Notes: generated from the sequence alone by a model not told the origin. Counted from the stretch's first letter, positions 28,617 through 38,311 are shown. The stretch is DNA of 64,000 bases from Bacillaceae bacterium IKA-2 (GCA_031761875.1 CP134492.1:3410001-3474000), one strand, 5' to 3'. Translations and numbers: made by a program.

Positions 28617-29759
28617 TTACCTCATTACTTCTTTTAGTTTCGAAATGATTTGTTTTAATTCTGTCATAAACTCTGTTACTTCTTCAATCGTATTTTCAAA
28701 TGAAAAGCTAACTCTTATTGCTGTTTCGGCTCGTTCACTACCTATATTAGCTGCCATTAACACTCTACTCGGTTTTGCTAATTTAGACGAACAAGCAGAT
28801 TTTGTTGATACATACATCTCTTTTTCTCCAAGTGATTGGACGACTACTTCTGGTTTCACTTTTAATATCGAAAAATTTATGATATGAGGAGCACCACCTT
28901 CAGTTGGGCTATTAATAACAACTCCATCAATTTGATTAAGCCCCCTCATTAAGTGATCATATAATTTTTTTAAATGCGACTTTTTTTCAACATATTGGCC
29001 CATTGAAATTCTAAGTGCTTTTGCCATTGCAACAATTCCAGGAATGTTTTCTGTTCCAGCTCGCAAGTTATATTCTTGAGCTCCTCCTGAAAATAGCGGC
29101 GATAGCTGCACACCTTGGCGAATATACAAAACCCCTGTCCCTTTAGTGGCATGAAATTTATGGCCAGATATCGTGCATAAATCAATATGACAATCTTTAA
29201 ACGAAAGAGGCACTTTCGTCATTCCTTGAACATGGTCAACATGAAAATATATTTTTGGATATTGATTTAAAAATTTGCCTACTTCTTTAATTGGTTGAAT
29301 AGAACCCAATTCATTATTTACGTGAATGATTGAGACGAGAATCGTATCAGAACGAATTGCATTTTTAAGCTCATTTAGACTTATTTCACCAACTTCATTA
29401 ACGTTTAAATACGTTACATCAAATCCTATTTTTTCTAATTGCAGAAAAGTTTCATAATTAGATGAATGTTCGACACTCGTCGTAATCAAGTGTTTGCCAC
29501 GATTTTCATGTTCAAATACTGTGCCTTTTATCGCTAAATTATTTCCTTCTGTGCCTCCAGATGTAAACACTATTTCTGTTTTACTTACTTTAAGAAGCCT
29601 CGCTACTTGATCTCTACCTTGATCTAATAACTCCATAGCGTCTTTACCTAAGCCATGGAGGGAGGAAGGGTTTCCAAAAAAAACTTCTGAAACTTTCCCA
29701 TACGTTTCGATAACTTCCTTATATGGTTTTGTAGTAGCACTATTATCAAAATAAATCAT
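28617..29759 (-). CDS. nifZ: cysteine desulfurase dedicated to ThiI (NifZ/IscS family)
   Basis: PLP enzyme that takes sulfur from cysteine and passes it to ThiI. The 380-residue protein has the PLP lysine in [14 protein letters not shown] (about residue 200) and the active cysteine in [15 protein letters not shown] (about 324). AAGGAG precedes the ATG. No iscU or suf gene is near; pairing with thiI points to tRNA thiolation rather than iron-sulfur assembly. B. subtilis calls this gene nifZ. Confidence 0.93.
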   Translation of the reverse strand: MIYFDNSATTKPYKEVIETYGKVSEVFFGNPSSLHGLGKDAMELLDQGRDQVARLLKVSKTEIVFTSGGTEGNNLAIKGTVFEHENRGKHLITTSVEHSSNYETFLQLEKIGFDVTYLNVNEVGEISLNELKNAIRSDTILVSIIHVNNELGSIQPIKEVGKFLNQYPKIYFHVDHVQGMTKVPLSFKDCHIDLCTISGHKFHATKGTGVLYIRQGVQLSPLFSGGAQEYNLRAGTENIPGIVAMAKALRISMGQYVEKKSHLKKLYDHLMRGLNQIDGVVINSPTEGGAPHIINFSILKVKPEVVVQSLGEKEMYVSTKSACSSKLAKPSRVLMAANIGSERAETAIRVSFSFENTIEEVTEFMTELKQIISKLKEVMR

Positions 29760-29775
29760 CGCTATACTCCTTTAT

Positions 29776-29802
29776 AGTGCGTATTCAAAAGAGAAGATAA
29801 TC
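29776..29802. repeat. family-4 repeat, copy 2
   Basis: AGTGCGTATTCAAAAGAG followed by AAGATAATC, 17 bases upstream of the cysteine desulfurase start. It is close to the copies at 10311 and 51704. Confidence 0.55.
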
Positions 29803-29931
29803 AGAAACTGAGGAGATCGATGCGACCAAGAAATTCTTCAGCTAGGATCACATTCTATACACAGCATTGCATCTCATAATAATAGCATAAGTACTGCCGG
29901 AATATTAGTGATATTTTCTTAATGTGAAATG

Positions 29932-29968
29932 AAAGACCAACACCATTTTAATTTAGTGTTGGTCTTTT
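29932..29968 (-). terminator. terminator of the small EF-hand-like gene
   Basis: AAAGACCAACAC and GTGTTGGTCTTT form a 12-bp perfect stem. The promoter-proximal arm overlaps the stop codon of the small gene that ends at 29953. Confidence 0.75.
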
Positions 29969-30282
29969 TCGACAAAGTATAAAAGCTCATCAATAGAAAT
30001 TTCTCCATTCGGAGCAATATCAAGAAAATCACCTTTATGTATTCCTCTTTCTTTCATAATTTTATTCCCATAAATTACTTCTTTTTTTGCTTCTTCTCGC
30101 ACGACTTCAGCAGATTCTGTTGTTAACCTATCTTCAACTACAATTTCACTGACAATTTGACTTTCTACAGTTTGTTCCTCGATAGTAAGGATTACTTCGT
30201 CACCTGAAAAGACAGTTATAATTACAAAAGCCCAAACCGCTATACACGAAATACTTGCCAGGGAAAGCAAAAACCACCTCAA
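29953..30282 (-). CDS. small membrane-anchored protein with a single EF-hand-like loop
   Basis: A 109-residue protein: an N-terminal membrane helix or uncleaved signal (residues 2-26), an acidic stalk (about 30-70, EEQTVESQIVSEIVVEDRL), then DIAPNGEISIDELLYFVEK near the C-terminus. The last piece matches a calcium-binding EF-hand loop at positions 1 (D), 5 (N), 6 (G), 8 (I), 9 (S) and 12 (E), with Ala at position 3. I do not recognise the family. TTG at 30282 is eight bases from AGGAGG; TTG at 30285 or GTG at 30291 are alternatives. It lies between ezrA and the desulfurase gene, where B. subtilis has an unrelated transporter gene. Confidence 0.6.
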   Translation of the reverse strand: MRWFLLSLASISCIAVWAFVIITVFSGDEVILTIEEQTVESQIVSEIVVEDRLTTESAEVVREEAKKEVIYGNKIMKERGIHKGDFLDIAPNGEISIDELLYFVEKDQH

Positions 30283-30399
30283 CAATGTCACCTCCTATTG
30301 TATTACCTACCTTAGCCTTTATTATCCTTATTCGGCATGAGATATACTCGTTACTTATAGTTGGGGGCAGAGCTTATAGAGAAAAAGTTTAGCACTAGG

Positions 30400-32094
30400 C
30401 TAAACCTCTTCTGTGACAGTAATCTTTAAATTTTCTAAAACATTTGGATCTACTTTTTCGATTGCTTTATAAGCAATCTCTAATGCTTCTTCATATTCAT
30501 AAAGACGAAAAGATTGTTCAGCTTTGACTAGTTCTACATAAATATACGGATAGTCACTTCGATAACGGTTTCCATATTGGATCACTTGTTCAGCTGCTAG
30601 AGCTTGTTCGATTGTAAATGTGATAAGACTATACACATCATTTACGCATTGCAACGCTTCTTCCATCGAAGCATTGACATCCTCCATAGCTAGGGGGATA
30701 TTCTCCATTTTTTCATTAGCTACTATTAAAGCTGCTTGAGATTCTTCTAATTTCATTAGAATTGATATAGGCAAACCTGGTATATTGCTTTTTTTAATTA
30801 ATCGATGGCCTTGACGAATTTTAGCTTTTAGATCTTGGAGAGTTCCGTGGGCCTTTAATTCATCCTTCCGTAATGTTGTCAATGTTTGTTGACAATTTAT
30901 AACATTTTCTTGGCACTCTTGGACTTCTGTTTTAAACTTCTCAATGCTCTTTTTTATAACTATATAAGATTGCTTTTTATTTGTTATTATATCTTCAATG
31001 ACTTTTAATTTATGTGTTAATTCTGTTAATTCCTTCTCAAGCTTTAGATGTATCTTTAATTCCTCTTCAGAAATCCGATAGCTTAACTTGACCATTTCAA
31101 CTTCATATTTTAACTCTGTGAAATGTTCGTGCAAAAGTTTAGTTAAATCTTTAATAGTTGTGAGTTCATATGTTACATACTGTCTAGCCAATACTTCATC
31201 TTCAAGAGTATCATAAATTAGCTCAATTTCCTTAAGAATATCTGCAATTGGAATCTTTGTCGCTTCGATGTTTCCTTCTTCAAGAAATGATAGGAGGTCA
31301 TCTAATTGTTTCTTTAATTCAACAATATTTTGTTTGAAGGAAAAATGTTCAAAAACATACCCCTCTTCTTCCATTACTTGAATCCCTCGTGAAAGTCCTT
31401 CTAATTCAGATGGTATTTCATTTTCAATTTGCACGAGAATTTTCGGTACCTCATCTATTTTCCACATTTCAAGTTCGATCTGCTCTTTCATCATCATCAA
31501 TAATTCTCTCGCTTCAAAATAGTTACCTTCTTGCGTCGCTGTTTCAAAAAAAACAAACGATTGATCGATTTCTGCCATTCTCTTTTCAAAAACAAAAGCA
31601 GTCGTTCCCAAAGTACCTTTGTTAATCGAATAATATTGCTTTAAATCCTTAAATAACCTTTGAATTCCATCAATTTGCTGACGATTACCTAGCTCACTAT
31701 CTACTAATAAATTAATATCATCCATCATTTCCTGAAGGCTATTCTCAATATTGTTTAGTGTTTTAGCAATCGTTTTTGCAATGTTTTTCGCTTTAATAAA
31801 ACGATATTTATTCGCTGCCTCTTCGACATCAAACAGTTCTTCTTCGATATCTGGAAGCTTTAGAGTAAGGATTTCATCCCATTCATTACGCCAAATTTCA
31901 AATTTCTTCTCTGTCTCACCGGACATATTTAAACCTTTTATTTTAGAAATTTCATCTGTTATCGGTTTGTTCATAATTTGAATTTTCCAAGCCTCTAGCC
32001 TATCAACTTCACTGTAAACTCTTTTTCTTGATAGAGCACCATATATAATAATAGCTAAAATAACTATCAAGGATATGTAAATAATATATTGCAT
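30400..32094 (-). CDS. ezrA: septation ring regulator EzrA
   Basis: Membrane-anchored regulator that limits FtsZ ring formation to midcell. The 564-residue protein has a single N-terminal membrane helix (residues 3-21), then a long all-helical cytosolic part made of spectrin-like bundles. The frame runs up to 32214, but GGAAGGAG marks the ATG at 32094, giving the usual EzrA length. In B. subtilis ezrA sits in the same neighbourhood. Confidence 0.95.
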   Translation of the reverse strand: MQYIIYISLIVILAIIIYGALSRKRVYSEVDRLEAWKIQIMNKPITDEISKIKGLNMSGETEKKFEIWRNEWDEILTLKLPDIEEELFDVEEAANKYRFIKAKNIAKTIAKTLNNIENSLQEMMDDINLLVDSELGNRQQIDGIQRLFKDLKQYYSINKGTLGTTAFVFEKRMAEIDQSFVFFETATQEGNYFEARELLMMMKEQIELEMWKIDEVPKILVQIENEIPSELEGLSRGIQVMEEEGYVFEHFSFKQNIVELKKQLDDLLSFLEEGNIEATKIPIADILKEIELIYDTLEDEVLARQYVTYELTTIKDLTKLLHEHFTELKYEVEMVKLSYRISEEELKIHLKLEKELTELTHKLKVIEDIITNKKQSYIVIKKSIEKFKTEVQECQENVINCQQTLTTLRKDELKAHGTLQDLKAKIRQGHRLIKKSNIPGLPISILMKLEESQAALIVANEKMENIPLAMEDVNASMEEALQCVNDVYSLITFTIEQALAAEQVIQYGNRYRSDYPYIYVELVKAEQSFRLYEYEEALEIAYKAIEKVDPNVLENLKITVTEEV

Positions 32095-32328
32095 TAGTGA
32101 ACTCCTTCCCATGTAACCAGTGTTGTTAATATATGGAAATATAAAAATTGTTTGTCGTTTTAAGTAAATAAAATCAATAATTTTAGTTATTAATATAATA
32201 ACATGTATAAACAAATTTTTACTTATTTTTTTGAAAATGTTTTTAAAAATTGCAAATATAGTAGAAAAAAATACCTAACATCTCTCAAGTGACAAGAACT
32301 TGGAGACATTAGGACAAATAGCGCAACC

Positions 32329-32985
32329 CTATTTTGATGATATAAAAGACAATCGCTTATTTAAATTGTCATTTTTCCGATAATAAAGAAATTCTTCTAG
32401 CCATTTTTCAACATGCTGTCGATATGTTGAGACGAAGTAATCTTCGTGAGGCTGAAGATGATATACCTCTCTAATATATTGCGGCTGAGAAAAGGGCATC
32501 GTTAGTAGCGCTCTAATTTGAATAGCAACGAAGTCGCTGGAGATTTGCCGAAATTCACTGTTTTTCATCCCTGCCTCAATAATTCCTTTTAAAAAATGTT
32601 TTTCTTTCATAAAGTAAGTCATCATTAACTCTCTTACTAATACAGAATCTAACGTAACTTCTCGATGAACAAACCTTGCTAAGTGGTGATTCTGCTGTTG
32701 ATATTTCAAAATGTTTTCCACTACTGCAATTAAACTTTTTTTTGAATTTCCTTGATCTAGTTCCTGATAACCTTTTTCGACAATATTTGTATAGTCTTCT
32801 AAAAAACCAATCATGAGCTTTTCTAAAAGTCCTTGTTTGTTACCAAAGTAATACGAAATTAATGCTACGTTCACTCCTGCTCTATCTGCAATTGCCCGAA
32901 TCGAAGTCCCGCTATAACCTTTAACATTAAATAAAGATACTGCTGCTTCTATTACTTTACGTTTTGTTTTTTCACCCTTTTCCAT
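32329..32985 (-). CDS. refZ: TetR-type DNA-binding protein RefZ
   Basis: A 218-residue TetR-family protein: helix-turn-helix near residues 25-47 (TSIRAIADRAGVNVALISYY) and an all-helical C-terminal domain. By position (between ezrA and the GGDEF gene) and sequence it matches RefZ (YttP), which binds sites near the origin and affects FtsZ placement at the start of sporulation. hisJ, which in B. subtilis stands between ezrA and refZ, is absent. AAGAGGTG precedes the ATG. Confidence 0.88.
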   Translation of the reverse strand: MEKGEKTKRKVIEAAVSLFNVKGYSGTSIRAIADRAGVNVALISYYFGNKQGLLEKLMIGFLEDYTNIVEKGYQELDQGNSKKSLIAVVENILKYQQQNHHLARFVHREVTLDSVLVRELMMTYFMKEKHFLKGIIEAGMKNSEFRQISSDFVAIQIRALLTMPFSQPQYIREVYHLQPHEDYFVSTYRQHVEKWLEEFLYYRKNDNLNKRLSFISSK

Positions 32986-33195
32986 TTGTCATTCACCTCT
33001 TTTTTGAAAAACTTGGAACTTATTCCTTTTGATTTCTGCTATTATAATTAAGTTCTAATAAAATTCTGTAAATCCTGCAATTAATTATCGACAATATATG
33101 AAAATATTTCAACAAATAACGTCATCATTTAGTTTTATACTCATGTGAAAAAGAATAATTTGACGTATTAGGTCGGAAATTTGATTGACAGTAAA

Positions 33196-33248
33196 AGGTG
33201 TAACATTATGAGTGAAGGTTCCCTTCATATCATCATAACATTACACCT
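33196..33248 (-). terminator. terminator of the GGDEF gene
   Basis: AGGTGTAATGTTATGA pairs with TCATAATGTTACACCT; the central part also forms GAAGG/CCTTC. The T-run is short (CCTTTTACTG). Confidence 0.7.
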
Positions 33249-33258
33249 ATCAATGAGT

Positions 33259-35610
33259 TTACAAATAGCACGTGTTCTCATCATAAACGACAACAATATT
33301 CTTCCCTTGTCTTTTCGCAGTATATAACGCATGATCTGCCTGATTAAATAATGTTTTTATTGATTTCTTACCCTCGCTTGTTTGCTGCCAGTCAGCAACT
33401 CCACATGATATTGTTACTTGGGGACTTGTTTCATTAGCGACGATTTTCCTGATCCGCTCTGCAACGATTTTCCCGACCTCTTTATCTACTTTTGATAAAT
33501 AAACAGCAAGTTCTTCCCCACCCCATCTAGCGGCAATATCAAAATCTTTAATGTTTTTCTTCAGTACGTTAGCTACTTGGATAATAATATCATCACCTTT
33601 TTGGTGACCATGAACATCATTAATTTGCTTAAAGTCATCTATATCCATCAAAATAAAACAACCATAAGCATCTTTTTCCATAGAATATTGAATTTTTTCA
33701 TCTAAATAACTTCTTGCATAAAGCCTTGTTAAATGGTCAGTAATAACTAATTTTTCTAACTCTTCATGCAACATCGAGTTTGTAAAAGCCATTGTTGAAT
33801 GATCGATCAAGGATTGCAACAATTTAAATTTATCAAAGGAGAAATAATATGCCTCCTCATGAACGATTATAACAGTACCTTTTAATTCACCACTTTGTAT
33901 CATTGGCACAGCTATAAATGATCGGAAGGGTTTTAATAAATAAGGCTCTTGTGAAGCAAGATCACCTATGAAGAGAGCATCCTTATCTTTTTTAATTCTA
34001 TCACAAAATACATGAATTTCTTCTATACAAGACTCTTTTAAAAAGTAATTTGTACTTCCTTCAATTACCTCAATCTCTCCATTCTCCCGTAACATAAAAA
34101 ATCCGATTTCCTGTGCAGAAAATGATGATTTTATTTGTTGTGTCATATAGTTTATCGTCTCAGATAGCCTTAAATTAGAATTTAGCTGGTGTGATGTTTT
34201 ATTTATTAATTGTAAATCTTCTACTAGCCGTCTTGATTGCTGATAAAGTTCAGCATTTTCGATCGCATTTCCTCCGGTATCTGCAAGCACTTCAATAAAA
34301 TCAATTTCATCCTTTGGAAAAACGAAAGAATCATTAGCGATGATCTTTAAGACTCCATATACTCCTTGTTTTCCGCGTAAGGGGGCATAGACAATAGAGC
34401 GACGTTCTTTAACAATATCTTCAATCTGAATTTTTCCAGTTAAATAGGCATTGGTTGCGACCTGATTGCCAGGATCTTTGTCATAACTTAACTGTATAAC
34501 TGGCAAACCATCACTTACTTCCCATTCATGTGATAGTAAAATCTGCGTATTAAAGGATGGGAAGATTTGTTTTAATGCATAAATAATTTCACTGAGAATC
34601 TCACTGACATCCATCGAAGAATGAAACTTCTTTGTAACCTGAAGTAGAAGTTTTTTTCGTTTTTGATCATTAAGCAATGTTTCATGAATTAACCGATTAT
34701 GTAAAGGTCTCTTTAATTCATTTATCAAATCAAGAACTGTATTAATTTGAAAATTGACCTTACCGTGCTGCACGCCATAAACAATTACAGTGAAAATTCT
34801 CCCGTCGCCTTCAAGAGGGATTATCACATAATCTTCGTACAACTCATCTAAAAAAATTTCCCGACTCTCTTTAGAGAATCCCTTCGATAAAAATGGGACT
34901 TGATTATTTTTCAAAGAATCTAAATCACTGCAAATAGCATGATAAGATAAAACAAAACTTGTTGTATTTTGCAAGATCGATGGCTTTGTTGAAAGTCTCG
35001 GTAGTAACAAATCTTCATTTCGGTTTAATAGAAATAATGTGAAATCTCCAACCTTTACTAGTTCCTTTAATTTATCAAGGAACGATTGACCAAAAATATC
35101 AAAAACATTGGAATAGTTTGTATCCTTAAAAAGTTGAACAACGATTTGATCAGTATTAACCTTCTTCTTATACCGCTCATACTTCTGCTTATATTCCAGG
35201 TAATTAACCGCCATTTTAAGTGACTGCTTAAAACCTATTAAAAGTGAGCGAAGCGTTTCTGGCTCGCCCTCTTCGGCAGCCAAAATACAACCGAAGTAAC
35301 CATTCCATTTTTCACTGTTGAAATCAATTGTAATCGGAAGCGCATCTACAAAATACCCATTTTCTTCATACGGAAGCTTCTTTGTCCAAGGTTTATCCGC
35401 TAATCCATAAACTACTTCAAATACACTTGGAACAAATCCACCTATCTCTCGCATTGTAATTATTTGACCGTCATGGTTGGCTAAAAAAAAGAACGCCGCT
35501 GAAAATTTTTCTTCAAATTGTTCATCTAAATCAAATGTCACATGAAATATTTTAGAGAAATTTATATTCACTTTCTTTTCCAGAGCTTTTATCAAAGAAT
35601 TCACCACCAT
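33259..35610 (-). CDS. dgcP: GAF-GGDEF diguanylate cyclase (DgcP/YtrP type)
   Basis: A 783-residue cytosolic protein predicted to make cyclic di-GMP from GTP. The N-terminal half has a long sensor region and at least two GAF-like domains (about residues 325-480 and 490-620). The C-terminal GGDEF domain has DHLTRLYARSYLDEKI (about 625) and the active-site loop WGGEELAVYL (about 697; GGEEL in place of GGDEF, still an active form in relatives). No membrane segment. B. subtilis YtrP (DgcP) holds the same position between refZ and rpsD. The start is uncertain; ATG at 35610 is used. Confidence 0.9.
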   Translation of the reverse strand: MVVNSLIKALEKKVNINFSKIFHVTFDLDEQFEEKFSAAFFFLANHDGQIITMREIGGFVPSVFEVVYGLADKPWTKKLPYEENGYFVDALPITIDFNSEKWNGYFGCILAAEEGEPETLRSLLIGFKQSLKMAVNYLEYKQKYERYKKKVNTDQIVVQLFKDTNYSNVFDIFGQSFLDKLKELVKVGDFTLFLLNRNEDLLLPRLSTKPSILQNTTSFVLSYHAICSDLDSLKNNQVPFLSKGFSKESREIFLDELYEDYVIIPLEGDGRIFTVIVYGVQHGKVNFQINTVLDLINELKRPLHNRLIHETLLNDQKRKKLLLQVTKKFHSSMDVSEILSEIIYALKQIFPSFNTQILLSHEWEVSDGLPVIQLSYDKDPGNQVATNAYLTGKIQIEDIVKERRSIVYAPLRGKQGVYGVLKIIANDSFVFPKDEIDFIEVLADTGGNAIENAELYQQSRRLVEDLQLINKTSHQLNSNLRLSETINYMTQQIKSSFSAQEIGFFMLRENGEIEVIEGSTNYFLKESCIEEIHVFCDRIKKDKDALFIGDLASQEPYLLKPFRSFIAVPMIQSGELKGTVIIVHEEAYYFSFDKFKLLQSLIDHSTMAFTNSMLHEELEKLVITDHLTRLYARSYLDEKIQYSMEKDAYGCFILMDIDDFKQINDVHGHQKGDDIIIQVANVLKKNIKDFDIAARWGGEELAVYLSKVDKEVGKIVAERIRKIVANETSPQVTISCGVADWQQTSEGKKSIKTLFNQADHALYTAKRQGKNIVVVYDENTCYL

Positions 35611-35850
35611 TCGTCGCAAGGTTAAATAGTACCGGATTTTATATTTTAATTATATAATAAATAGTCCAAATTTACTATAAAAACCCAAAATTTTCTAAAA
35701 ATATTATTATTAGCTGTTATCTTGTAACAACGGCAGAATATATCCTCAGCTATATTATACAAAAGATTTTCCCTGAGTTTAAGTATTCACACTTACTTTA
35801 TGATGATTTTTTACTTACTTTTTTTTAATTTCCATTTCATTAAGTTTACC

Positions 35851-35879
35851 TTGACTTTTCGTTACGTACAACATATACT
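35851..35879 (+). promoter_or_regulatory. rpsD promoter (sigma-A type)
   Basis: TTGACT (35851-35856) and TATACT (35874-35879) with a 17-base spacer: a strong vegetative promoter placed about 248 bases before rpsD. Confidence 0.8.
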
Positions 35880-35884
35880 GTAAT

Positions 35885-36118
35885 TTGTGTGAAATAAGAC
35901 AGCCAAGGTAAACTTCAATTGGTCACTCTTCTCATTTTATACCCATTTAATTGCGGCTGAAAATCGTTTAATGAGGTGCATTGTGTAACTTCCAGCTGTC
36001 GAAGCGAAAGTGCATGAATATAAAATGAGCATTTGAAGGGATTACTAAATCTGTTGTTATTTGATCAAAAACGGAGGTTTTCGTTAGAACTACCTCTAAA
36101 TTAAAATAACAAAGGAGG
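35885..36118 (+). promoter_or_regulatory. rpsD: long rpsD leader, likely S4 autoregulatory RNA
   Basis: The transcript from the 35.85-kb promoter would carry about 235 untranslated bases. B. subtilis S4 binds such a leader and represses its own translation. Pairing elements can be seen: ACTTCCAGCTGTCGAAG, and ACGGAGGTTTTCGT, which could hide a purine-rich site; AAAGGAGG follows. Function here is inferred from B. subtilis. Confidence 0.6.
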
Positions 36119-36126
36119 AGTCATTC

Positions 36127-36729
36127 ATGGCTCGTTATACAGGACCATCTTGGAAATTATCTCGTCGCTTAGGAGTTTCATTAAGCGGTACAGGAAAAGA
36201 ATTATCAAAACGCCCTTACGTACCAGGACAACACGGTCCTACCCAAAGAAAGAAAATATCTGAATATGGTGTTCAACTTCAGGAAAAACAAAAGCTTCGT
36301 CATATGTATGGAATTACTGAACGTCAATTCCGCCGCATCTTTGATGCTGCTGGTAAAATGGGCGGTATCCACGGTGAAAGCTTCATGATTTTACTTGAGT
36401 CTCGCTTAGATAACCTAGTTTACCGTCTTGGATTAGCTCGCACTCGTCGTGCATCTCGTCAATTAGTTAACCATGGCCATATCGTTGTTGATGGTGCACG
36501 CGTTGACATTCCGTCATATCGCGTAAAACCTGGTCAAAAAATTGCCGTAAGAGAAAAATCAGCTAACTTTGTCGTAATCAAAGAAGCGCTTGAAGTAAAT
36601 AACTTCGTACCTGCTTATGTTGATTTTGATGCTGAAAAACTTGAAGGTACTTACACTCGCTTACCAGAGCGCTCTGAATTACCTGCCGAAGTTACAGAAG
36701 CTCTTATCGTTGAATTCTATTCTCGTTAA
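36127..36729 (+). CDS. rpsD: 30S ribosomal protein S4
   Basis: Primary 16S rRNA-binding protein of the small subunit. The 200-residue protein has the S4 N-terminal domain ([20 protein letters not shown]) and the S4 RNA-binding domain ([20 protein letters not shown], then [11 protein letters not shown]). There are no zinc-binding cysteines in the N-terminus, so this is the zinc-free (C-minus) form. It is a lone gene, away from the ribosomal operon, as in B. subtilis. Confidence 0.98.
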   Translation: MARYTGPSWKLSRRLGVSLSGTGKELSKRPYVPGQHGPTQRKKISEYGVQLQEKQKLRHMYGITERQFRRIFDAAGKMGGIHGESFMILLESRLDNLVYRLGLARTRRASRQLVNHGHIVVDGARVDIPSYRVKPGQKIAVREKSANFVVIKEALEVNNFVPAYVDFDAEKLEGTYTRLPERSELPAEVTEALIVEFYSR

Positions 36730-36733
36730 TAAA

Positions 36734-36777
36734 GCTAAACAAAAAAGCCATGCAATCGCATGGCTTTTTTGTTTAGC
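36734..36777. terminator. rpsD terminator
   Basis: GCTAAACAAAAAAGCCATGC and its exact complement form a 20-bp stem with a 4-base loop just after the rpsD stop; T-runs point both ways. Confidence 0.92.
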
Positions 36778-36784
36778 AATTGTG

Positions 36785-36903
36785 TGAATTTCATATTTAG
36801 TCTGCATTATATTAGCCACATCAAACTACATCGAGTTGAAGATGTTTAATCCAACTAGATGTAGTATCTTGGTGGCGTAGAATCTACTTTATGAAATTCA
36901 TTA
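36785..36903. repeat. family-1 element, tandem copy A
   Basis: Body: AGCCACATCAAACTACATC, then GAGTTGAAGATG, CCAACTAGATGTAGT and GGTGGCGTAGAATC. The right end is TTTATGAAATTCATTA; the left end is reduced to TGTGAATTTCATA. It lies head-to-tail with copy B directly behind. Confidence 0.85.
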
Positions 36904-37020
36904 GAGTGAATTTCATAATATCATTATATTAGCCACATCAAGCTACATCTAGTTGAAGATGTGTAATTCAACTAGATGTAGTATCTTAGTGGCGTAGAAT
37001 CTACTTTATGAAATTCATTC
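36904..37020. repeat. family-1 element, tandem copy B (best preserved)
   Basis: Ends GAGTGAATTTCATAAT and TTTATGAAATTCATTC. Inside, CTACATCTAGTTGAA (36943-36957) pairs perfectly with TTCAACTAGATGTAG (36967-36981) over a 9-base loop, flanked by GCCAC (36932) and GTGGC (36989). The right end overlaps the last codons of tyrS. Confidence 0.88.
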
Positions 37021-38280
37021 ACTATATTTTATTAAAAAATACTTCTTCTTGCCTCGACGAATAATTGTAAATTGGTATTCAATTCGTTCATCCTTTGAAA
37101 TTACTTTTTCTAAATCTGTCGTCCGCTGTCCATTTACATAAACGGCACCATTTTTAATATCTTCTCTTCCTTGACGCTTTGACGGTGAAATTTGGGCTGC
37201 TACTAACAACTCCACTAAACTTATTTCCTTTTCATTACATTGATATGATGGGACATCCTTAAAACCCTGCTTAATTTCTAGCGCAGTTAATTTAGCTAAT
37301 TCTCCACTAAATAAAGCTTTTGAAATACGAATCGCCTGTTTTAAAGCTTCTTCTCCATGAACTAATTTTGTAACTTCTTCTGCTAGCTTTCGTTGCGCAC
37401 TCCTATTTCCAGGTGCAGTTTTCACTTCTAATGCTAGGTGATCAATTTCTTGATGGTCTAAAAAGGTAAAATATTTTAAAAACTTCACTACATCATGATC
37501 CTCTGTATTAATTAAAAATTGGTAGAGCTCGTATGGAGATGTTTTTTCTTCATCTAACCAAATCGCACCACCTTCTGTTTTCCCAAACTTCGTTCCATCA
37601 CTTTTGGTTACTAGTGGTATTGTGAAACCAAAGGCCTTTGAACCTTCGTCATCGGTTGACTTGCGAATTAATTCGAGACCGGCAGTAATATTTCCCCATT
37701 GATCACTACCACCAATTTGAAGACGACAATTTTCCTCTTCATATAATTTTAAAAAGTCATAAGACTGTAAAATCATGTAACTGAACTCAGTAAAAGAAAT
37801 CCCTGAGTGAATCCTAGATTCTACTGTCTCTTTCGCCAACATATAATTAAGGCTGAAATTTTTCCCAACATCTCTTAAAAACGAAATAATATCTAAAGAA
37901 CCGATCCAATCATAATTGTTAACAACTTTAGCTTTATTTTCGCCTTCAAAATCTAGAAAACGGGTTAATTGAGCTTTAATATGATCGCTAAATTGAACAA
38001 CTATTTCTTTTTCATTAAGGGTTCGCTCTGCTTTCTTTCCGCTAGGATCTCCAATAAGTCCAGTAGCTCCACCGACAAGAGGTAAGGGCTTATGTCCTGC
38101 TAATTGAAAACGCCGTAGTGTTAATATTGTTAATAAATGACCAATATGTAAACTGTCCGCGGTGGGATCAAAGCCACAGTATAATGTTATTGGACCTTCC
38201 TCCAGCTTTTTCGTTAATCCTTCTAAATCTGTTACTTGATTAATCAGGCCACGATATTCTAAATCTTTTAGTAACTCCAT
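37015..38280 (-). CDS. tyrS: tyrosyl-tRNA synthetase
   Basis: Charges tRNA-Tyr in the cytosol. The 421-residue class I enzyme has the HIGH-type motif SLHIGHLLTI (about residues 44-53), the tyrosine-binding region, the KMSKS-type motif KFGKTEGG (about 230-237) and a C-terminal S4-like RNA-binding domain (SKRQGREDIKNGAVYVNGQ). AAGGAG precedes the ATG. Expression is set by the T-box leader upstream. The final Glu codon and the TGA stop (37015-37020) are part of a family-1 repeat end. Confidence 0.97.
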   Translation of the reverse strand: MELLKDLEYRGLINQVTDLEGLTKKLEEGPITLYCGFDPTADSLHIGHLLTILTLRRFQLAGHKPLPLVGGATGLIGDPSGKKAERTLNEKEIVVQFSDHIKAQLTRFLDFEGENKAKVVNNYDWIGSLDIISFLRDVGKNFSLNYMLAKETVESRIHSGISFTEFSYMILQSYDFLKLYEEENCRLQIGGSDQWGNITAGLELIRKSTDDEGSKAFGFTIPLVTKSDGTKFGKTEGGAIWLDEEKTSPYELYQFLINTEDHDVVKFLKYFTFLDHQEIDHLALEVKTAPGNRSAQRKLAEEVTKLVHGEEALKQAIRISKALFSGELAKLTALEIKQGFKDVPSYQCNEKEISLVELLVAAQISPSKRQGREDIKNGAVYVNGQRTTDLEKVISKDERIEYQFTIIRRGKKKYFLIKYSE

Positions 38281-38311
38281 GTTTTTTCTCTCCTTATGTA
38301 TTAGTTAGTTA

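Noticed and set aside
36785-37020. Possible CRISPR array from the two tandem repeats
   Set aside because: There are only two long units with no spacers, and no cas genes.
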